A stretch of 64,000 nucleotides of DNA from Deltaproteobacteria bacterium (GCA_016717595.1 JADKFE010000026.1:1-64000), one strand, 5' to 3'; counted from the stretch's first letter, positions 25,003 through 33,896 are shown. Notes: generated by a model not told the origin, from the letters alone. A program made the numbers and translations.

Positions 25003-25332
25003 CTACTCGACGGGCTCCTCGTCGAGCCAGTAGTAGGCGCCGACCGCGCGGCCCTCGTCGCCGCGCTCGACGAGCAGGCAGCGGTAACGCACGAGCTCGA
25101 CGTCACGCTCACGCCAGCGCTCATAGACCTCGGGCACGGTCAGGCCGAAGTCGCGGCTCTCCCAGGCCACCCGGCCATCGACGCTGATCGGCGCGTCTAC
25201 GGCCTGCGGGCGGTCGAAGAAGACCACACGGTCACCCCGGATCGGGCCGTCAGGCGTCCAGAGGCCCAGAGAGATCGGCACGGTGCCCGCGAAGGGGCTG
25301 CCGGGGCGCGCGACAAAGCAGCGGAGCGACAT
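25003..25332 (-). CDS. small conserved-looking protein of unknown function
   Basis: This 109-residue soluble protein with many aromatic and charged residues (VFFDRPQAVDAPISVDGRVAWESRDFGLTVPEVYERWRERDVELVRYRCLLVERG) starts MSLRCFVARPGSPF. It has no signal, TM helix or recognised motif. It lies six bases downstream of the tandem Sm-like gene and in the same direction, so the two are very likely one operon. I do not recognise a family. Confidence 0.6.
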   Translation of the reverse strand: MSLRCFVARPGSPFAGTVPISLGLWTPDGPIRGDRVVFFDRPQAVDAPISVDGRVAWESRDFGLTVPEVYERWRERDVELVRYRCLLVERGDEGRAVGAYYWLDEEPVE

Positions 25333-25338
25333 AGACGC

Positions 25339-26118
25339 TCAGTCCTCTTCAGAGAGCCGCGCGAGGCCGTGGCGCAAGGCGGCCATCTCGGCGCCACCCT
25401 TCACCGAGAAGCCAAGCTCGTATTTGGAGATCCAGATGATCTTGCCCTTAAACACCTCACCCTCGAGGAAGGTGAGCTCGACGGTGCGACCCCGATCGAG
25501 GGCCTCAAAGAGCCGGCGGTTGGAGAAGTTCACCCGGTCTTGAGGTTTGACGGCGGGCTCGCGGGGGCGGGCCTTGATCTCGTTGTCGAAGCGCACGGCC
25601 CGGCGCAGGCGCTTGCGCTCATCCGCGTCACACAGGAGCTTCACCTGGAGCTTATGAATGCGCTCCTCGGGTTTTCCGGCCTCTTGGAAGACGATCTCGT
25701 AGCGCTCGGACGCCAAGACCACGCCCTCGATGTTGCGGTTGCCCATCAACGAGAGCGCCACGGGCTTCTTGGTGCGGGCGGCCTCGTCTAAGGCCGAGCG
25801 GTCGCGGTGCTCGCTGACGTGGGCGTCGAGGCGCATCTTAAACAGCACGGCGCCGAGCTCGGCCTGCTTGAGCACGATCTGCGTCGCCAGAGCCCGGGTG
25901 ATGCCGTGTTTGCGGATGAGGTTCTCGACCTCGGCGGCCTGGACCATCCGCTTGAGCACCTCGTTGAGCTCTTCTTTGCCGGTGGCGATGGCGGTGGCGA
26001 GCTGCTTGTCGAGGCCATGCGCGGACATGAGCTGAGCGATCTTTCGCTCAAGCTGGGGATCTCGCTGCGGGCGATTGGGCCGTCTGGGGGGGCCGGAGGA
26101 CTTGGGACCGAAGGGCAT
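25339..26118 (-). CDS. duplicated helical-repeat plus tandem Hfq/Sm-like protein
   Basis: This 259-residue protein is internally duplicated twice. After a basic, Pro-rich N-terminus, a roughly 31-residue helical unit occurs at about 27-58 and 64-95, sharing HG(L/I)xxxLATxI...K.EL..VL..M. It is followed by two Sm-like beta modules. At about 118-163 there is KPVALSLMGNRNIEGVVL...RIHKLQVKLL. At about 211-256 there is RTVELTFLEGEVFKGKIIW...ALRHGLARL. In each, a strand pair with a central Gly and an (I/L)-(H/R)-(K/H) terminal strand parallels Hfq Sm1 (G..l.G.v) and Sm2 (IYKHAISTI). A nucleic-acid, probably RNA, binding role is inferred; no canonical hfq is in the window. It is probably co-transcribed with the small gene that follows. 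Confidence 0.65.
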   Translation of the reverse strand: MPFGPKSSGPPRRPNRPQRDPQLERKIAQLMSAHGLDKQLATAIATGKEELNEVLKRMVQAAEVENLIRKHGITRALATQIVLKQAELGAVLFKMRLDAHVSEHRDRSALDEAARTKKPVALSLMGNRNIEGVVLASERYEIVFQEAGKPEERIHKLQVKLLCDADERKRLRRAVRFDNEIKARPREPAVKPQDRVNFSNRRLFEALDRGRTVELTFLEGEVFKGKIIWISKYELGFSVKGGAEMAALRHGLARLSEED

Positions 26119-26169
26119 CGGACACCTTGGAGCGCGGACAAGAGCAGCCAGGACGCGGGATTGCAGAGC

Positions 26170-27132
26170 CTATGGCCCAAATGGAGGCAGGTCAAGACGC
26201 AGCAGGTAAACGGCGCCGTCAATGCCGTCAGGGCCAGGACGCTCGGGGCATCCGACGAGCAAGTGGTCCCCTTCGGACACCACGCGGACGGGGCGATCAG
26301 GCGATCCGCCGACCAGGGCGATGACCGGCGCGGTCGGGTCGTGGAGCGGCACGGCGCGGGCTCGGCGCGGCGCGGCGATGGGGTTGGTCACCCCGGCCAC
26401 GAAGCGGGGGCTCAGGGAGCGCCCGAGCTGATCCCCGGGCTCACCGACGACGACGCGGCCGTCCTCTGCGTAGACGACCCCCGCGGCGTCCTCAACACCG
26501 AGCATGGGGTTGGACCACCAGGCCACGCCGTCGGCGTCGAGGCCCACCGCCCCGCCCTCCCCGGCCTCGCCCAGCGCGCGGCTCGGTTCGTCTGGGGCGG
26601 CGCTGAGGTCGAAGGCCTCGCAGCCTGGGCCCTCCGACGCGCAGGTGAGCGCGAGGAGGCGCGCGTCACCAAGCGCCAAGGCCCGAGCCCCGCTCAGCGC
26701 GATCCGCTCGCCGGTTGAGGTCTCCACACCGGCGTCATCCGCCAAGGCCCAGCCCGCGCCGTGGCCGACGAAGACGCGGGCGGAGGGGCGATCGGCGACA
26801 AGCGCGCCGTCGTCTAACCGCACCACACCGCGGCCCCGCACGCCGGCCATGGCCGAGCCGTCCTCAGCCCACCACAGCGCCGCGACCTCACCCCCAGCGT
26901 CCCACGACATAAGTTGGACGCCCGACCAATCCACGAGCCAGACCTCTTGACCCGCCGAGATCAGCGCCCCCGACTCCCCCGCGGCCAGGGCCTCCCCCAG
27001 CCCGGCGGGGCCGAGCACCTCGACGGCGTTTAGCTCACCGGGCACGACCCACTCGCCGGGGAGAAGATCGGCCTGGCAGCCGCCCAAGAGCGCGCTGAGG
27101 AGCCCGCCGACGAGCGCGGCGGTGCGGCTCAT
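26170..27132 (-). CDS. lipoprotein with beta-propeller-like repeats
   Basis: This 320-residue protein has a lipoprotein signal (MSRTAALVGGLLSALLGGC). It contains repeated short beta segments (GEVAALWWAEDGSAMAGVRGRGVVRLDDG, GHGAGWALADDAGVETSTGERI, DGVAWWSNPMLGVEDAAGVVYAEDG, LVGCPERPGPDGIDGAVYLLRLD) that resemble FG-GAP or propeller blades. Its ATG overlaps the stop of the upstream methyltransferase (ATGA), so ATG 27132 is chosen. The function is unknown; it is related in style to the FG-GAP lipoprotein at 45906. Confidence 0.72.
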   Translation of the reverse strand: MSRTAALVGGLLSALLGGCQADLLPGEWVVPGELNAVEVLGPAGLGEALAAGESGALISAGQEVWLVDWSGVQLMSWDAGGEVAALWWAEDGSAMAGVRGRGVVRLDDGALVADRPSARVFVGHGAGWALADDAGVETSTGERIALSGARALALGDARLLALTCASEGPGCEAFDLSAAPDEPSRALGEAGEGGAVGLDADGVAWWSNPMLGVEDAAGVVYAEDGRVVVGEPGDQLGRSLSPRFVAGVTNPIAAPRRARAVPLHDPTAPVIALVGGSPDRPVRVVSEGDHLLVGCPERPGPDGIDGAVYLLRLDLPPFGP

Positions 27133-27764
27133 TTTGTCGCGACGACACGCCGGTAGAAGCCGAGGGTGTCCGTGGTGACCTGGGAGAGCCCCAGGCCCTC
27201 CACCCGACGGGTCATCTCGCGGAAGCCCTCGTCGCCAAGGGACCACTTGCGCCAGCTCCGCTTCACCCAAGCGTCCGGCGGCCACAGGCCACGACGACGG
27301 ATCCAGTCCCGGGGCACGTCGAGGGAGGGATCTGCGTCCCACAGGCTGATGACGCCGCCGGGGCGCGTGACGCGCTTGAGCTCTTGCAGGATGGCGTCGG
27401 GATCTTGCCAGTGGTGCATGGTCTGCACGGCGACGACCCGATCGAAGGTGTCGTCGGGGTAGATGATCTCTTCAGCGCGCATCTGCTTGAAGGTGATGTT
27501 GAGCCGGTGCGCGCGGTTCCGCTCGGCGATGCTGATCATCGTCGCGCTCTGGTCGATGCCGACGCAGTCGAGCTCGGGGTTGCCCGCGGCGGCGTGAATA
27601 CACACCCAGCCGGGGCCGCAGCCCACGTCGAGCAAGGCGCCGCGGGTGATGTCGAGGCTGCCCGCGATGCGTCGGTAGGCGGGATCGTAGTACCAGGCCG
27701 GGCCGAGGTTGTAGCTCCACGCGCGCAGCGAGGCGCGGCCCTCAGGCAGAAGCGGGATGGCCAT
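27129..27764 (-). CDS. class I SAM-dependent methyltransferase
   Basis: This 211-residue cytoplasmic methyltransferase has motif I LLDVGCGPGWVCIHAA, an acidic motif II residue in DCVGIDQSATMISIAERN, a post-motif AEEIIYPDDTFDRVVAVQTMHHWQDPDAILQELKRVTRPGG and a C-terminal substrate region. This is the Methyltransf_11 (UbiE-like) pattern. The substrate cannot be deduced. It is coupled by a four-base ATGA overlap to the lipoprotein gene downstream. Confidence 0.88.
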   Translation of the reverse strand: MAIPLLPEGRASLRAWSYNLGPAWYYDPAYRRIAGSLDITRGALLDVGCGPGWVCIHAAAGNPELDCVGIDQSATMISIAERNRAHRLNITFKQMRAEEIIYPDDTFDRVVAVQTMHHWQDPDAILQELKRVTRPGGVISLWDADPSLDVPRDWIRRRGLWPPDAWVKRSWRKWSLGDEGFREMTRRVEGLGLSQVTTDTLGFYRRVVATK

Positions 27765-27809
27765 GTGCTTGTCTCCTGATGGAACGAAGGGGCGCCGCGC
27801 AGGACGGGC

Positions 27810-29192
27810 TCAGGGCAGGCCGTCGAGGGCCTCCCGAGCGAGGTCTAACATCCGGCCCATGCCCCGGTGGGGCACTCGCAGGGTTGGAGGATCGTCTCCG
27901 CTGTAGTGCCCGGAGACGCTGTGATCGAGGAGCGTGCCGCCCCAGACGACGATGAGCTGCGCCCAACGCTGCTCGCTCTGGGCCTGGGATTGGGTGTGTC
28001 GCGCGTCGCCGGGGATGAGGTGCAGCTCAACGCGGGCGTCGAGGTGCTCCTTCAAGATGCGGTGGTAAGGCGGAGAGCCCCCCACCAAGGTGAGGCGCTT
28101 CACGCCGCGCAGAAGCAGAGACTCCCCAAAACGCCGGATGGAGCGGCGGGTGTCGGAGCCGTCGCAGACCTCACAGCGCGCGAGGCTCACCCGCACGACG
28201 GAGACCCCGACCGGCACGGGGCAGTCCTCGCGGCCGCAGTGGAGCACGAGGCGGCTGGAGAGCAGCTCCGCCACGGGGGCGGGATCGGCGGCGCTCAGGT
28301 GGCGGCTGAGCTCGTTTAAGCGGCGGGCGTCGGCCAAGGCGCGGACGGCGGCGGCGTGCTCATCGTCGCCCCGCAGGCCGCGGTCGGTCAGAAGCTCTGT
28401 GAGGCCCACCGCCGTGGAGATCTCAGGTGGCGGAGGCGCCACCACCACGACGGGGGGCGGCGCGGCGGGCTTGGCCTGAAGCTCACGGAGGAGGTGCTCA
28501 CGCTCGGCGATCAGCGCGGCGACACGGTCCTCGAGGGCCAGCACCCGGGCGTTGGCGTCGGCGGCGAGCTGGGCGGCGCGGGCCTCGGCTTGATCGACGC
28601 GGCCTTGGGCGGCGCGGGCCGCGCGGTCGGCCTCGGTGAGCAGGCGAGCGCGGCGCTCTAGCTCCTCTTGGGCGTGCTGGAGCTGATCCCGGGTGATGTG
28701 GTACGCCTGCTGGCTGACGCTCGGCGATGGGCCGCGCCCGATGGGCAACGGGTCTGCCGCCTTGGGGGCCTTCCCGGCGAGGAGCTGGGCGCGGGTGTAG
28801 GCCTGCTTTGGCGGCGGAGGCAGATCGTCGGCCCGGAGGTCGATCGTCATCGGCGCGGGTGGCAGCGGTCGGGGGGCGTCGACGGGGCGCGTGGGCTGCT
28901 TTTGTTGGGCCGTCACGGCGTTCTGCCGCTGGGGCCGGGGCTGCTGCTTCTCTCCACGGATCGTCTGCACACCTTGGGCCTGCATGAGCTGCTCGATGGA
29001 GGCGCCGTGGTCAGGCAGGCCTCGCTTCACGCGGTCGACGAGATCATCGACCTTGGCGACAGGCACGCGGCCCTCCGCCGTGAGCCAACGGTCGAGGCCG
29101 AGCTCGGTGAGGCGGCGGCGAAAGGCGACGGGGTCGTGGCCGAGGCCCTGGGCGAGCTGTTCGACGGTGACGCTGGCGGATGGTCTTGACAC
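27810..29192 (-). CDS. coiled-coil protein with Cys cluster and DUF2325-like C-terminus
   Basis: This 460-residue protein has an N-terminal helical module at about 5-75 (VTVEQLAQGLGHDPVAFRRRLTELGL). A Pro/Gln-rich linker follows, then a heptad-rich coiled coil at about 165-240 and a hydrophobic VVVVAPPPP hinge. A cysteine quartet (C319, C324, C340, C343) likely binds zinc. Residues about 364-435 (VKRLTLVGGSPPYHRILKEHL...AQLIVVWGGTLLDHSVSGHYSG) resemble DUF2325, a Rossmann-like domain of unknown role. No membrane segment is visible. The function is unknown; the combination suggests a nucleotide or redox-sensing scaffold, which is inference only. Confidence 0.6.
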   Translation of the reverse strand: MSRPSASVTVEQLAQGLGHDPVAFRRRLTELGLDRWLTAEGRVPVAKVDDLVDRVKRGLPDHGASIEQLMQAQGVQTIRGEKQQPRPQRQNAVTAQQKQPTRPVDAPRPLPPAPMTIDLRADDLPPPPKQAYTRAQLLAGKAPKAADPLPIGRGPSPSVSQQAYHITRDQLQHAQEELERRARLLTEADRAARAAQGRVDQAEARAAQLAADANARVLALEDRVAALIAEREHLLRELQAKPAAPPPVVVVAPPPPEISTAVGLTELLTDRGLRGDDEHAAAVRALADARRLNELSRHLSAADPAPVAELLSSRLVLHCGREDCPVPVGVSVVRVSLARCEVCDGSDTRRSIRRFGESLLLRGVKRLTLVGGSPPYHRILKEHLDARVELHLIPGDARHTQSQAQSEQRWAQLIVVWGGTLLDHSVSGHYSGDDPPTLRVPHRGMGRMLDLAREALDGLP

Positions 29193-29229
29193 CCCGCCTG
29201 CTTAACCCGGATCCTCCGGCGCGGGCGCG

Positions 29230-31377
29230 TCACCCGCCGTCGATCGTCCCGATCACCCCTCGCACCGCCGCGTCGAGGCTCCCCGCCCGGGGCAACACCT
29301 CCACACACAGCGCCCGGGCGAGATCGGGCTTGTCCTCGTTGTAGGCGTCTACGGCGACGCTGTACATGGCATAAACTGCCGATTGATCGGCGGGATCGAG
29401 GGCGAAGGCGCGACGCGCAGCCCGCGCGCGGTCGTCGATGGGGCGCCCCCCCTCCGCCAAGGCCGCCCAGCATCGCGCGGCCACGCTCGGCAGGCCGGTG
29501 CGCTCGGCGAGGCCCGCGGCGTGGCGCAGGCGGTCGCCGGAGGGGTCAAGCCCGAGGCGATCAGCGCACAGCGCCTGCGCCGCCGTCGCGCGGGCGAGCA
29601 GCTCCTCATCCTCAAGGGCCCCGGCCTCGGCGATCACCTCCCCCCAGAACGGCAGGGCCTCCTGGGGCGGCAGGCCCACGGCGATGTTGTACGCCGTCCA
29701 GGCCAGCGCGAGGCGGGCCTGGGTGGCGTAGGTGCTCTCACCGGCGGCCTTCAGCGCCGTGTAGGCCTCGGAGAAGCGCGCGCGCGCCGTGGAGAAGCGG
29801 CCCTCGGCGTAGGCGGTGAGGCCCGCGTCATAGGCGGCGAAGGCGTCATCCAAGGCGCGCTGGTGACCCACGGCGCCGCTGAGCCCGGCGGCGGCGGCCT
29901 GCTCGGCGGCCGCTTGGCTGGCCCCGAGGGCCACCAGGGCCCGGGCGGCGTTGTTCTCGGCGGTCTTCGCGAGGGCTTGGCCTTGGGGGCTCGCCACCCC
30001 GCGCCCGAGCTCGGCGGCCCGGGCGAAGCCCTGGAGCGCGTCATCAAGGCGCCCGGCGCGGGCATAGGCCAGGGCGCACGCGAGCTCTAGATGGGCGGGG
30101 CCGAGGGGATCTCCGGCTCGACGAAAGTGCTCTAACGCCTCGGCCCGGGCGGACTCCGCCGGAGCCCCACCGGCGACGGTGAGGGCGGCGGCGCGACCCA
30201 CCGCGGCCCGCGCGGCGTCGGCGTGGTGGCCTTGGGCGGAGAAGGTCCGCACCGCGTCGCCGTACCGGGCGGCGGCGGTGGCGGTGTCGCCACGGTCCGC
30301 GGCGATCGCGCCGTCGAGCTCCGCGAGGCGCGCTACCCCGCTTGGGTGCTGTAGACCCTCTAGTCGGGCCTTCGCTTTGACCGCCTGCTGCGCGGCGGCG
30401 GACCCTTGACCTTGGCGCACGAGCAACAAACCCAGCTCAACGCTCGCGTCGGCGGCCAGGGTGAGCAGCCCCGCGGCGGCGGCGGTGTCTTCAGCCTCGG
30501 CCATGAGCGTGACGGCGAGATCCACCCGACCGGCGAGGCTGTGCGCGATGGCCAGGCCCACGAGCGCCTGGGCTGTCGCCACGCCCATGCCGCCCTCACG
30601 CGCCTCCGCCAGCGCCCCGGTGAGCACCTGCGCCGCCGCCTCGGGCTGCCCGACGGCGCGCAGGTACGCCCCTTGGGCCAACGCCCCCTCCACACGATCC
30701 CGACGTGTGCCCTTCTTGGCTTTGAGCGACTCCACTTGACCTTTGGCGCGGCTGAGCTCGCCCCGCGCCAAGGAGTCGGACAGCGCCGTCAGCGCGCTCG
30801 CGCCGGTGGGCGGCGCCTGGCCTTTGAGCTGGGCCAAGGCGGCTTCAGCGTCACGCACCGGCCCTTCAAGGGCGGTGTCCCCGCTCTGGCTGACGTAGGC
30901 CCGAGCGGCGGCGACCCCCGACTCCGCGGCCTTGAGCTGCCCCCGATCCATCTGCGCCAAGGCGAGGTTCAGCCCGGCCCGGGCGGCGACGGCGGGATCC
31001 GCGCTGCGTTTGGCCTGCTCCAGCCGCTTCATGCCGTCGGCCTGGGCGCCGGACTCCACCAAGATCAGCCCCAAGAGCCCCGCCGCGGTGTCGCCAGAGA
31101 CGCCGTCGAGGGCCTCGGCCGCCAAGCGCAGCTCACCCGCCTCATAGAGCGCGACGGCCTGCAGCACCCGCGCCGTTGGGCCTGCGCCACCGTCCGCGAG
31201 GGCGTCGTAGAGCCCCGCGGCCTCCATGAGCCGCCCTCCAGCGAAGGCCTCGGCGGCCTGGGCCAACAGCGCCTCACCGTTGGCGTCGAGGCTCAACCCC
31301 TCGGCGCCGGGCGTGACGACGGCGCCCTCTCCGGCGATGCCGAGCCGCAGGAGGCTCCACAGAAAAAAGAGGCTCAC
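29230..31377 (-). CDS. large exported TPR-repeat protein
   Basis: This 715-residue protein has a probable signal peptide (MSLFFLWSLLRLGIAGEGA). It is then almost wholly TPR-type helical hairpins (AAQAFAGGRLMEAAGLYDALADG, ATARVLQAVALYEAGELRLAAEAL, AGLNLALAQMDRGQLKAAESGV, ALVGLAIAHSLAGRVDLAVTLMAEAEDTA and many more). No catalytic domain is visible at the C-terminus. It is very rich in Ala/Leu/Gly, giving strong antisense ORF shadows. The start ATG overlaps the stop of the pyroglutamyl-peptidase-like gene (ATGA). It is probably a periplasmic scaffold. Confidence 0.78.
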   Translation of the reverse strand: MSLFFLWSLLRLGIAGEGAVVTPGAEGLSLDANGEALLAQAAEAFAGGRLMEAAGLYDALADGGAGPTARVLQAVALYEAGELRLAAEALDGVSGDTAAGLLGLILVESGAQADGMKRLEQAKRSADPAVAARAGLNLALAQMDRGQLKAAESGVAAARAYVSQSGDTALEGPVRDAEAALAQLKGQAPPTGASALTALSDSLARGELSRAKGQVESLKAKKGTRRDRVEGALAQGAYLRAVGQPEAAAQVLTGALAEAREGGMGVATAQALVGLAIAHSLAGRVDLAVTLMAEAEDTAAAAGLLTLAADASVELGLLLVRQGQGSAAAQQAVKAKARLEGLQHPSGVARLAELDGAIAADRGDTATAAARYGDAVRTFSAQGHHADAARAAVGRAAALTVAGGAPAESARAEALEHFRRAGDPLGPAHLELACALAYARAGRLDDALQGFARAAELGRGVASPQGQALAKTAENNAARALVALGASQAAAEQAAAAGLSGAVGHQRALDDAFAAYDAGLTAYAEGRFSTARARFSEAYTALKAAGESTYATQARLALAWTAYNIAVGLPPQEALPFWGEVIAEAGALEDEELLARATAAQALCADRLGLDPSGDRLRHAAGLAERTGLPSVAARCWAALAEGGRPIDDRARAARRAFALDPADQSAVYAMYSVAVDAYNEDKPDLARALCVEVLPRAGSLDAAVRGVIGTIDGG

Positions 31378-31910
31378 TCCCCTGCCCTCGCCGTGACCAG
31401 CCTCGCCAACCCCGCCAAGAGCTGACCCTCTGGCATGCCCTGGTCGGGCACATGGACAAACCCGACGGGCACCCCGGGCAGCCCCCGCGTCACGGCGTAG
31501 AGCCAGGCGTTGCAGACATAGGCCCCGGCGTCGTCGGAGACGCCCGCGCCGAGGGCCTCCGCGAGGGCCTCAACGTCTAAGGTGGCGCGAACCTCGGCGG
31601 GCCCCCCTTTGACCGGCGCCGGTCGGCGACCACAGACATCGGGCGTGGCGCTCGCCGCCGGGCGACGCCCGATGCGCTCCACCATCACCCGTTTGCGGCC
31701 CCGGGCGACGCCCAACCCCACCACGAGCGACGGGCGCAGTCTCTGGGCGAGGGCCAAGGTGAGCGCGGGCGCCTCGTCGTAGGTCACGGGTAGGAGCTCA
31801 CCATGAACGCTGTGCCCAGCGACGCGGGCGCCATCGAGTCTACGCGCCAGCCGACCCGACGGGTTCTCCTCGACGTCAAGAAACGGCCCAAAGCCGGTGA
31901 CCAAGATCAT
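31374..31910 (-). CDS. pcp: pyroglutamyl-peptidase I-like cysteine peptidase
   Basis: This 178-residue C15-family protein removes N-terminal pyroglutamate. It has LVTGFGPFLDVEENPSG at the start, the catalytic Glu in GRKRVMVERIG (E78), Cys in AGAYVCNAWLYAV (C133) and His in VGFVHVPDQG (H153), so the triad is complete. It is shorter than the usual length of about 215, mainly through a trimmed C-terminus and an altered loop near 82-100 (RRPAASATPDVCGRRPAPVKGGP). Whether it keeps pyroglutamate specificity is uncertain. The downstream TPR gene overlaps its stop. Confidence 0.82.
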   Translation of the reverse strand: MILVTGFGPFLDVEENPSGRLARRLDGARVAGHSVHGELLPVTYDEAPALTLALAQRLRPSLVVGLGVARGRKRVMVERIGRRPAASATPDVCGRRPAPVKGGPAEVRATLDVEALAEALGAGVSDDAGAYVCNAWLYAVTRGLPGVPVGFVHVPDQGMPEGQLLAGLARLVTARAGE

Positions 31911-31964
31911 AAACGCTCGTGGGTCTCGGGGTTCACGAAGGGAGATCGAGGCCCACGCGGCTTG

Positions 31965-32870
31965 TCAGGTGGGCTCGGCCACACGCACGAGCAGCTCCCG
32001 GGCGTGAACGACAGGATAGCTGCGCATCGTCACGACCACCCCGGCGCGGTCGGCCCGCACCTCTTCGACGAGGCTGCCGCCGACCACCTCGTTGATCGTG
32101 CCCAGGAGGTGCCCCGCGGCCACACGGTCTCCAACGGCCACCTCAGGCACCCAGAAGCCCCCGAAGGAGCTGTAGTGGTACGCGACGCCGCGCCGGGTGG
32201 CGTCGACGAGGATCTTCCCGGGCTCCATCCCGAAGCGCAGCACGCCGACCTCGGTGAGCAGCCGCAAGAGCCCGTCGGCGATCTGCCGCGACCGCGCGAG
32301 GTCCAAGGTCGCGCCGCGACCGCCGACGACATGCAGCGCCGCGACGCCGCGCTCACGCCACGCGCCGACGAGGCCCGTGGCCTCAAGACGATCGCCCTCA
32401 CGACGCCACACCATCGGCAAGCCCATCGCCCGCGCCAGGCCGACCTCCCGCCCGGTGAGCGGCACCCGCGCCTGGCAGATCTCGTCCACCAAGGGTGAGC
32501 CGGAGTGTACGTCTACACACACCTCGGCCTGGGTGGCCTCCAAGAGCGCGAACGCGATGCGCTGCACCGCGGAGCCTTGGGGATCGCCCGGGAAGGCCTG
32601 GTTGATGTCGTTGTCGTCGATGGGCCAACGTTTGGTGCCCTGGTCGAGGCCGAAGGTGTTCACCACGGGGATCAACGTCACCGTGCCGTTGAGCCGCGCC
32701 ATCCGCAGGGCCGAGGCGACGAGGTTGAGCGCGTGGACCCCGTTCAGCTCGTTTCCGTGGAGCCCAGCGACGATGGCCACCGTCGGCCCACCCGACCCGA
32801 ACTCTAGGGCCCGGAGCGTGTACGGCTCACGATAGGGTGCGCTGAGCTGGTAGACGACCCGGTCTCTCAC
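31965..32870 (-). CDS. succinylglutamate desuccinylase/aspartoacylase-family hydrolase (intact zinc site)
   Basis: This 301-residue M14-like zinc hydrolase has ligands in AGLHGNELNG (H38, E41) and CVDVHSGS (H122). The substrate-carboxylate region DDNDINQAFPG and a C-terminal beta domain (GGFWVPEVAVGDRVAAGHLLGTI) match the AstE/AspA family. GTG 32870 overlaps the stop of the upstream paralogue (GTGA), so the longer ORF to 33146 is rejected. It probably hydrolyses an N-acyl amino acid or small amide; the substrate is unknown. It pairs with a paralogue that has lost every zinc ligand. Confidence 0.82.
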   Translation of the reverse strand: MRDRVVYQLSAPYREPYTLRALEFGSGGPTVAIVAGLHGNELNGVHALNLVASALRMARLNGTVTLIPVVNTFGLDQGTKRWPIDDNDINQAFPGDPQGSAVQRIAFALLEATQAEVCVDVHSGSPLVDEICQARVPLTGREVGLARAMGLPMVWRREGDRLEATGLVGAWRERGVAALHVVGGRGATLDLARSRQIADGLLRLLTEVGVLRFGMEPGKILVDATRRGVAYHYSSFGGFWVPEVAVGDRVAAGHLLGTINEVVGGSLVEEVRADRAGVVVTMRSYPVVHARELLVRVAEPT

Positions 32871-33811
32871 GCGCTCTCCTGGGTCGCGGTGACCACGACG
32901 CGCGCTAGCATACTGCCCGGCAGAACGACGGGCTGCTCCCGCATCGCCAGTATACGCCCGCTCGCCGGGGCACGAATCGTCTCGATCGGCTCGCCCGCGG
33001 TGGCCTCGATGATCTCCCCGATTACGTCCCCAGCCTCGACCTCGTCCCACACCCCGCGCGAAGGCAGAAACAGGCCTCCAGCGACCGCCCGCACACGATG
33101 AACACGGTCGTCGCCGACCATCAACGGCCGGGTGATCGTCGCCCAATGAAACGGGAGGATCGCGTCGGGCAGAACGCCCAGGACGTTGAGCACGTTGAGC
33201 ACCCCCTCGGTGAGCGCCACGCCGACCTTGGGCTGTAGGCGGTTTCCGGTGCCGCCCTCCAAGACGAGGGTGTTGGGGTGCTGCCAGGCGAAGGTGGAGC
33301 CGGCGGCGGGGCCGGGCTGCCGCGCCCAGACCACGTTCACGTTCGCGTGGCGCGCGAGGTCAGCGGCTTGGGTGTCCCGGGCGCGCACATGGGCCTGGGG
33401 AGCCTCTGAGAAGGCGGGGTTCGCCCCACGCAGCTCGATCACCTGCGCCGCGTCGCGCACCTCCTCGGTGAGCGTGTACGCCACCCGATCCGGGGCGTGG
33501 CCCTCTAAACGCCCTGGGAAGCAGCGGTTCAGGTCTTGGCTAAAGAACGGCCAATACCGCTCGCCGCGGTGCGCGGCCAAGGGGTTCACGCAGGGGTAGA
33601 TGTCTACGGTGCCCCGGAGCGCGTCGTGGTGCTGCTCCAGGAGTGACGCGACCTTATGCGCGACACGGACCCCTTCTGGGGTGTCTCCACGGATGCCAGC
33701 GACGATCGCGACCCGAGGCCCCGGCGCCCCGACGAAGCGGCGGCGGACGATGTGGACGGCGTCGCCGGTTGGCATCCCGGCGGAGAAGATGACATCACGT
33801 TGTGCGCTCAC
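32867..33811 (-). CDS. aspartoacylase-family paralogue lacking the zinc ligands (probable pseudoenzyme)
   Basis: This 314-residue protein has the same fold and segment order as the next gene: PRVAIVAGIRGDTPEGVRVAH, FFSQDLNRCFPGRLEGHAPDRVAY, VIELRGANPAF, and a similar C-terminal beta domain (GGLFLPSRGVWDEVEAGDVIGEI). At the three metal positions the active partner has His, Glu, His. Here they are Arg41, Thr44 and Arg128. Loss of zinc catalysis is therefore expected, while the rest of the fold is retained without frameshifts, so it is a maintained gene rather than a decaying one. The stop overlaps the downstream GTG start, consistent with a co-made complex. Confidence 0.75.
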   Translation of the reverse strand: MSAQRDVIFSAGMPTGDAVHIVRRRFVGAPGPRVAIVAGIRGDTPEGVRVAHKVASLLEQHHDALRGTVDIYPCVNPLAAHRGERYWPFFSQDLNRCFPGRLEGHAPDRVAYTLTEEVRDAAQVIELRGANPAFSEAPQAHVRARDTQAADLARHANVNVVWARQPGPAAGSTFAWQHPNTLVLEGGTGNRLQPKVGVALTEGVLNVLNVLGVLPDAILPFHWATITRPLMVGDDRVHRVRAVAGGLFLPSRGVWDEVEAGDVIGEIIEATAGEPIETIRAPASGRILAMREQPVVLPGSMLARVVVTATQESA

Positions 33812-33896
33812 CCGAGCACTTTAACCTAGCTTGAGATCAAGGTGAAAGGGACTCACGCCCGCGAGCGTATGCTGAGACCAATGCATTGGAGGTCGA

